This document shows, piece after piece, positions 4,968 to 8,455 of a stretch of 8,455 nt of DNA (the stretch's first letter is position 1; the number at the start of each line of letters is the position of its first letter). The notes under the pieces were generated by a model, which saw nothing but the letters and a program-made list of their open reading frames with translations, searched no databases and was not told the DNA's origin. Made by a program: the position numbers and the translations under genes. The stretch spans positions 1 to 8,455 of the forward strand of contig CAIJNU010000045.1 in assembly GCA_903822115.1 (NCBI GenBank), given 5' to 3'. Origin of the DNA: an uncultured Candidatus Peregrinibacteria bacterium (lineage in GTDB: Bacteria > Patescibacteriota > Gracilibacteria > Peribacterales > Peribacteraceae).

Positions 4968-7652
4968 TTACGAAGGAATGTTTTTCAATCTGGTCTCAAT
5001 CTTTGAAAGTTTTTCCTCGATTTCTTTCACTTTTTCACGTTCAAGCCCCACCACATTTGCCGGAGCACGTGCAATGAATTCTTCGTTGGCAAGTTTCGCC
5101 TTCGATGAGGCAACGAACTGTTGCAACTGCAGCTTCTCCTTCATAAGGCTGGCCCTCTCCTTCTCAAAATCCACCAAACCTTCGAGAGACATGTGAATTT
5201 CTAGACCCGTGAGAAAAGCTGAGGCCGCATTCTCGACTTTTCCCGCTCGATCCGTGATCTCCAAGGTCGCCGCGCGCGCCAATCTCTTGATATGTGCTTG
5301 CTGAGATGCGAGCAAATCGCCAAATTCCTTCGTCACGATCGTTACATCCACTTCCTTGCCCTGTTCGACGTTCTGATCGCTGCGCAGCTTGCGAATCGCC
5401 GTGATGACATCGATGAGAATCTGAAACTCTTTTGACGCAGTCTCTCCGGCCTTACCTGAAGAGAGAGATTGAGGCCATGGATGAGCAATCAACATGCCAT
5501 CATCCTTCTCCCTGAAGGAGTCCCAGAGCTCCTCGGTCACAAACGGGCAGTACGGATGCAAGAGTTGCAAAATCTTGCGCATGGCAGTGACAAGCAGAGG
5601 AATGTTCGCTTCGCCCTTGGAGAGTTCCAGATACCAATCGCAGAAGAAATCCCAGACAAACGAGTAGAGGCGATCCCCCGCCTCGCTCAATCGGTAATGC
5701 TGCAATCCCTGCGAAACCTCCGTGGTCACTCGACCGAGTTCGTATATGAGAGCCCGATCCGCCAAACTTTCCACTTTCCACTCTTGAGTACCAACACTGC
5801 GCGAATCAATACCCGCCTGCCCACACTGCATGAGCACAAAGCGCGAGGCATTCCAGAGCTTGTTTACGAAGTTCCTGTACCCCGCGATTTTCTCTTCGAA
5901 GAGCCGAGAATCTGCCCCCGGGCTCTGCCCGACAATCATCGAGAGACGCAGCGCATCCGCGCCGTACTTGGGAATAATATCAAGAGGATCGATCATCGTG
6001 GAAGGATCCGACTTGCTCATCTTCTTACCATCTCGTGTGCGAATAAGGCCGTGAAGGTAGACCGTCTCAAATGGAATGTCCCCCGTGGCATACGTCGTCA
6101 TGAGGATCATGCGCGCCACCCAGAAAAAGAGAATGTCGTAACCGGTCTCCATCACCTGCGTGGGATGGAATTTCTGATAGTCGGGGCTTTGCTTGAGCAA
6201 TTCCTCCAGAGAGAGTGAGAAATCCTCCACCAAAGCGGGATCGGCGAGCGTGCTCCACGTCCACAGCGCCGATGAGAACCACGTATCGAGCGTGTCTGGA
6301 TCCTGCTCAAAACCTTCTCCCTGCGGCGGCTGCACTCCCACATGCATATCCATTGCCCCCTTCCCTTCCCTGTACCACACGGGAACCCGATGCCCCCACC
6401 AAATCTGGCGCGAGATGCACCAGTCACGAAGATTGTCGATCCAGTGGAAGTAAATCTTCCCGAAGCGCTCGGGAATGATCGTCACGAGTTTCGTGTGCAC
6501 CACATCCTGCATGATTTCCTTCAGGCTAAGCTTGCGACGCTTCCACGGCACAACGGCTTTATTCACGTCGATGAACCACTGCTCCTTGATCTGCGGCTCT
6601 ATGACTCCCGATCCTCGGTAACTCTTCGCGACACGGTGAATGTACGCTTCGTCGATCTTCACGAGCAGGCCCTTCGCTTTCAGCTTCTCAACGACTTTCG
6701 GCCGCGCATCCTCAATGTGCAATCCCGCGAATTCCCCCGCAATGGGCAGCAACTTGCCGTCAAATCCGATGATCTGCTCCTTTTGGAGCTTGTGCCGCTC
6801 GGCGAGGTCGAAGTCCACGTGATCGTGCCACGGTGTGATGGTCATCACACCAGTCCCGAAGGCAGGATCGATGACCTTGTCTTTAATGACCGTCGCCGTC
6901 ACGGGGCCGTTGATCCACTCGGCCGTGAACGTGTCTCCATCCTTGTACTTGGCATAGCGAGGATCGTCCGGGTGCATCACGACGTACTTGTCGCCGAATT
7001 TCGTCTCCGGACGGGAGGTGGAGATCTGGAAGGGGCCGTACTGGAACGTGTAGAAGGGCACTTTCTCCTCCACGTACTCGATCTCATCGTCGGCAACAGT
7101 CGTCTGCATCTTCGGATCCCAATTCACGATGCGATGGCCGCGGTAGATGAGGCCGTCTCCGTACATCTTCACGAAAACCTCATTCACGCAGCGACTGAGC
7201 ATCGGATCCATCGTGAAGCGCTCCCTGCTCCAATCGCACGAAGCGCCCATTTTGCGGATCTGCGAGCGAATCGTGCCGCGACTCTGCTCGACGAATTCCG
7301 CGATCTTGGCAACGAGCTTCTCCCGCCCCAGTTGCGCCCGCGGGTCGCGCATTCCCTCCTTCTGAAGCTTCTTGATGACAACGCTCTCCGTGGCGATGGC
7401 GGCATGGTCGGTGCCGGGAAGCCACAGCACCTCCTTCCCGCTCATCCTCTGGAAACGGATGAAGACATCCTCGAGCGCGAGCATCACCGCGTGGCCGAGG
7501 TGCAGCTGCCCCGTGGCATTGGGAGGGGGCATGCTGATCGTGAAAGGCTCCTTCGCACTTGCCGCATCCGCTCGGAAGACACCGCTCTCCTCCCACATCT
7601 TGTAGATGCGGTCCTCGCAGGATTTCGGATCGTAGGCTTTGGGGAGCGACAT
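4968..7652 (-). CDS. valS: Valyl-tRNA synthetase
   Basis: An 894-residue class I synthetase that charges tRNA-Val in the cytoplasm. The N-terminus (LPKAYDPKSCEDRIYKMW) is typical, and the HIGH motif appears as PPPNATGQLHLGH (42-54). The editing (CP1) domain that removes mischarged threonine spans about 190-340, with TSRPETKFGD (212-221) and GTGVMTITPWHD (266-277). The catalytic core resumes with WCISRQIWWGHRVPVWY (411-427) and DTWFSSALW (456-464), and KMSKS is at 544-548. The anticodon-binding helical domain is about 630-770, with HPYCPFVTEELW (699-710). A C-terminal coiled-coil arm, about 825-890, ends in ARAPANVVGLEREKVKEIEE. All expected parts are present and intact. The chosen ATG gives the standard N-terminus; no Shine-Dalgarno sequence precedes it. 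The upstream small gene ends at a terminator only 28 bases before this start, so any own promoter must be very close (TAGTAC about 20 nt upstream is a weak -10 candidate) or transcription depends on read-through. Confidence 0.98.
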   Translation of the reverse strand: MSLPKAYDPKSCEDRIYKMWEESGVFRADAASAKEPFTISMPPPNATGQLHLGHAVMLALEDVFIRFQRMSGKEVLWLPGTDHAAIATESVVIKKLQKEGMRDPRAQLGREKLVAKIAEFVEQSRGTIRSQIRKMGASCDWSRERFTMDPMLSRCVNEVFVKMYGDGLIYRGHRIVNWDPKMQTTVADDEIEYVEEKVPFYTFQYGPFQISTSRPETKFGDKYVVMHPDDPRYAKYKDGDTFTAEWINGPVTATVIKDKVIDPAFGTGVMTITPWHDHVDFDLAERHKLQKEQIIGFDGKLLPIAGEFAGLHIEDARPKVVEKLKAKGLLVKIDEAYIHRVAKSYRGSGVIEPQIKEQWFIDVNKAVVPWKRRKLSLKEIMQDVVHTKLVTIIPERFGKIYFHWIDNLRDWCISRQIWWGHRVPVWYREGKGAMDMHVGVQPPQGEGFEQDPDTLDTWFSSALWTWSTLADPALVEDFSLSLEELLKQSPDYQKFHPTQVMETGYDILFFWVARMILMTTYATGDIPFETVYLHGLIRTRDGKKMSKSDPSTMIDPLDIIPKYGADALRLSMIVGQSPGADSRLFEEKIAGYRNFVNKLWNASRFVLMQCGQAGIDSRSVGTQEWKVESLADRALIYELGRVTTEVSQGLQHYRLSEAGDRLYSFVWDFFCDWYLELSKGEANIPLLVTAMRKILQLLHPYCPFVTEELWDSFREKDDGMLIAHPWPQSLSSGKAGETASKEFQILIDVITAIRKLRSDQNVEQGKEVDVTIVTKEFGDLLASQQAHIKRLARAATLEITDRAGKVENAASAFLTGLEIHMSLEGLVDFEKERASLMKEKLQLQQFVASSKAKLANEEFIARAPANVVGLEREKVKEIEEKLSKIETRLKNIPS

Positions 7653-7679
7653 TGGCGAGAAGTGTACTACAGGTTCACG

Positions 7680-7706
7680 AAAAAAGCCCCGGACGAGCCG
7701 GGGCTT
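7680..7706 (-). terminator. Intrinsic terminator of the Cys-rich membrane protein gene
   Basis: On the minus strand AAGCCCCGG pairs perfectly with CCGGGGCTT around a five-base loop (7693-7697) and runs into six T (complement of 7680-7685). It begins 13 bases after the stop codon at 7720 and ends just before valS. There is no T-run on the plus strand, so the direction is clear. Confidence 0.92.
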
Positions 7707-7719
7707 GATGACCGATTCT

Positions 7720-7992
7720 TCACTTACAAGCGCAAGCCCCTCCCTCGACCTTCTTATTGCAGGAACACATACAGCGTACGAGCTTGAGCCATTTCACCAT
7801 CGAAATGACCAGAACGAGCATCGCAGCAGAGGAATTGAGCGTGCCGAAGACCATACCGCCGGGTCGGACGACATTGACCCAAACGCCGATAAACGCGGCG
7901 ATGACGACGAGCGTCATGACGATCGCTACGAGAACTTTCAACGTTTTACAGGCGCCGCAAGGTTGGCAGCAACCAGAGGAACAACAGGACAT
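7720..7992 (-). CDS. Small cysteine-rich two-helix membrane protein, function unknown
   Basis: A 90-residue protein with 11 cysteines in two tails around a helical hairpin. N-terminal cysteines are 3, 4, 8, 9, 12 and 15 (CC, CC, C, C in MSCCSSGCCQPCGAC). Membrane helices are about 18-39 and 51-68, joined by a short loop NVVRPGG. The C-terminal cysteines are 74, 76, 78 (CMCSC) and 87, 89 (CAC). Charges (Lys16, Lys19, then Lys67, Lys70, Arg73, Lys80, Lys81) favour both tails being cytoplasmic, where the cysteines could bind metal or an Fe-S cluster; disulfides are the alternative if the tails face out. The frame extends upstream to 8232, but that part is low-complexity and lacks a reason to be coding, so the ATG directly before the cysteine block is preferred. 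A strong terminator follows, supporting real expression on this strand. I recognise no family. Confidence 0.75.
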   Translation of the reverse strand: MSCCSSGCCQPCGACKTLKVLVAIVMTLVVIAAFIGVWVNVVRPGGMVFGTLNSSAAMLVLVISMVKWLKLVRCMCSCNKKVEGGACACK

Positions 7993-8102
7993 GGAAATTG
8001 GGGGAAAGGAAATGAACGCAGCAATGATACCTTTGTGTTCAAGAAGTGAATCTTGACAGAGAGAGGTAAAAGAAGGAAATCGCCTTTCTTTATTGGGTCT
8101 CT

Positions 8103-8136
8103 TCTCTTTCTTTGTCAGGCACGACAAAGAAAGAGA
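8103..8136. repeat. Perfect 14-bp inverted repeat (polypyrimidine/polypurine hairpin)
   Basis: TCTCTTTCTTTGTC (8103-8116) is the exact reverse complement of GACAAAGAAAGAGA (8123-8136), with a six-base loop AGGCAC. The arms are almost pure pyrimidine and pure purine. No clean T-run follows on either strand, so terminator function is uncertain. Confidence 0.7.
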
Positions 8137-8324
8137 GAAAGAAAACGCTGGCGCGCCGAAGCTCATCATCTGGCTCTGCGCCTTCGCTCCGGCTGCTCCA
8201 AGGTTTCGCAGCGGTCGCGACCGCCGTGGCACAGAGCCTCGCCTCCATCTTCAAGGACTCGTTCTCGCAGATGAAGCAACGGCGCGCGACCACGAAGGTT
8301 GTTCGATGTTCCCTTACACAATAA
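8112..8324. other. Coding-like stretch, strand undecided
   Basis: The plus frame from TTG 8112 to TAA 8324 would give 70 residues. Its core (GSAPSLRLLQGF, then an Ala-rich helix, then SIFKDSFSQMKQRR) uses mainly G or C in third positions (about 35 of 42 codons by hand count), like the known genes here. The minus frame from ATG 8398 to 8090 (102 residues, with CFICENESLKMEA and EGAEPDDELRRA) scores almost equally (about 34 of 42), so codon bias cannot choose. Neither has a Shine-Dalgarno sequence or a family I recognise, and both run into the hairpin at 8103-8136. It may be a small gene, a decayed gene or repeat-borne chance frames. Confidence 0.25.
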
Positions 8325-8420
8325 ACAAACACATACATCAGCCGGAGCCGCGCACCACGGGGTGGAACAGTCGGAAGAGGAAGCATTTTACGAAGCATTG
8401 TTGCGCGAGCACTTTCTTTC

Positions 8421-8453
8421 CGCCTTTCTTTCTTGCCTTGAGAAAGAAAGGCG
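8421..8453. repeat. Perfect 13-bp inverted repeat at the window end
   Basis: CGCCTTTCTTTCT (8421-8433) is the exact reverse complement of AGAAAGAAAGGCG (8441-8453), with a seven-base loop. The 12-mer TCGCCTTTCTTT at 8080-8091 recurs in inverted orientation at 8443-8454, and CGCCTTTCTTT recurs directly at 8421-8431. The sequence may continue beyond the window. Confidence 0.7.
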
Positions 8454-8455
8454 AA

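Larger units (their letters stand above)
7993..8455. other. Gap of 463 bases without a secure gene
   Basis: This stretch lies upstream of the Cys-rich gene and runs to the window end. It contains purine/pyrimidine-biased DNA at 8055-8145 and 8411-8455, two long hairpins, matching 12-mers in inverted orientation near both ends, and a GC-rich coding-like core. I see no tRNA or known small RNA, and no convincing promoter for the Cys-rich gene. Confidence 0.6.

Noticed and set aside
6342..7787. Long 481-codon open frame on the plus strand opposite valS
   Set aside because: It is antisense to an intact, fully motif-supported valS over nearly its whole length. Its protein is rich in Arg, His, Leu and Asp, as expected for a mirrored GC-biased gene, and it has no recognisable domain.
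7993..8232. N-terminal extension of the Cys-rich protein
   Set aside because: The extension crosses polypurine hairpin DNA, gives low-complexity sequence, and would place a soluble basic tail before the compact Cys block. The ATG at 7992 gives a coherent small membrane protein.
8285..8320. Possible tRNA T-arm or tmRNA end (GTTCGATGTTCCC)
   Set aside because: No pairing acceptor stem, anticodon arm or CCA end is found around it on either strand.
1..8455. CRISPR array
   Set aside because: No regularly spaced direct repeats of suitable length are visible; repeats present are isolated inverted ones.

Overview
This window looks like a bacterial chromosome segment using the standard genetic code (TGA is a normal stop), with GC-rich genes separated by AT-richer, hairpin-rich gaps. 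It contains no rRNA or tRNA, so taxonomy is inference only. An LCP (LytR-CpsA-Psr) cell-wall ligase, a LexA whose operator has Gram-positive-like spacing, and start sites with no Shine-Dalgarno sequence fit a wall-bearing bacterium, possibly of the candidate phyla (Patescibacteria/Peregrinibacteria-like). Phylogenetic placement of ValS and LexA would be needed to settle this.

Layout. Positions 1-257 are a gap holding one very stable hairpin (71-113). Positions 258-2695 (+) are a two-gene operon: an LCP-family glycopolymer transferase with a LytR_C tail, then a polytopic membrane protein of unknown function whose start overlaps the LCP stop (ATGA). Positions 2696-3013 are a regulatory gap with a weak terminator, a fragment of a dispersed repeat, two strong hairpins, and a textbook -35/-10 promoter. 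A perfect 16-bp palindrome fills that promoter's 17-bp spacer. Positions 3014-3619 (+) are lexA. Positions 3627-3714 are an 88-bp element with imperfect inverted ends. Positions 3743-4945 (+) are a Y-family translesion DNA polymerase. Positions 4968-7652 (-) are valS, convergent with the polymerase. Positions 7680-7706 are a clear intrinsic terminator (minus strand) for a 90-residue, cysteine-rich, two-helix membrane protein at 7720-7992 (-). Positions 7993-8455 hold no secure gene, but contain two long polypurine/polypyrimidine hairpins, 12-mers in inverted orientation at both ends, and a short coding-like stretch of undecided strand.

How the parts relate. lexA and the polymerase form a small SOS-type neighbourhood. 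lexA is almost certainly autoregulated through a palindrome of form GGAC-N4-GTCC, with a probable second, degenerate copy over the transcription start. The polymerase has no visible copy of this box. The LCP operon probably acts in envelope building. valS is housekeeping. The most unusual points are the lexA operator arrangement, the small Cys-rich membrane protein, the inverted-repeat elements between genes, and the uniformly pyrimidine-rich, SD-less leaders of all six genes.
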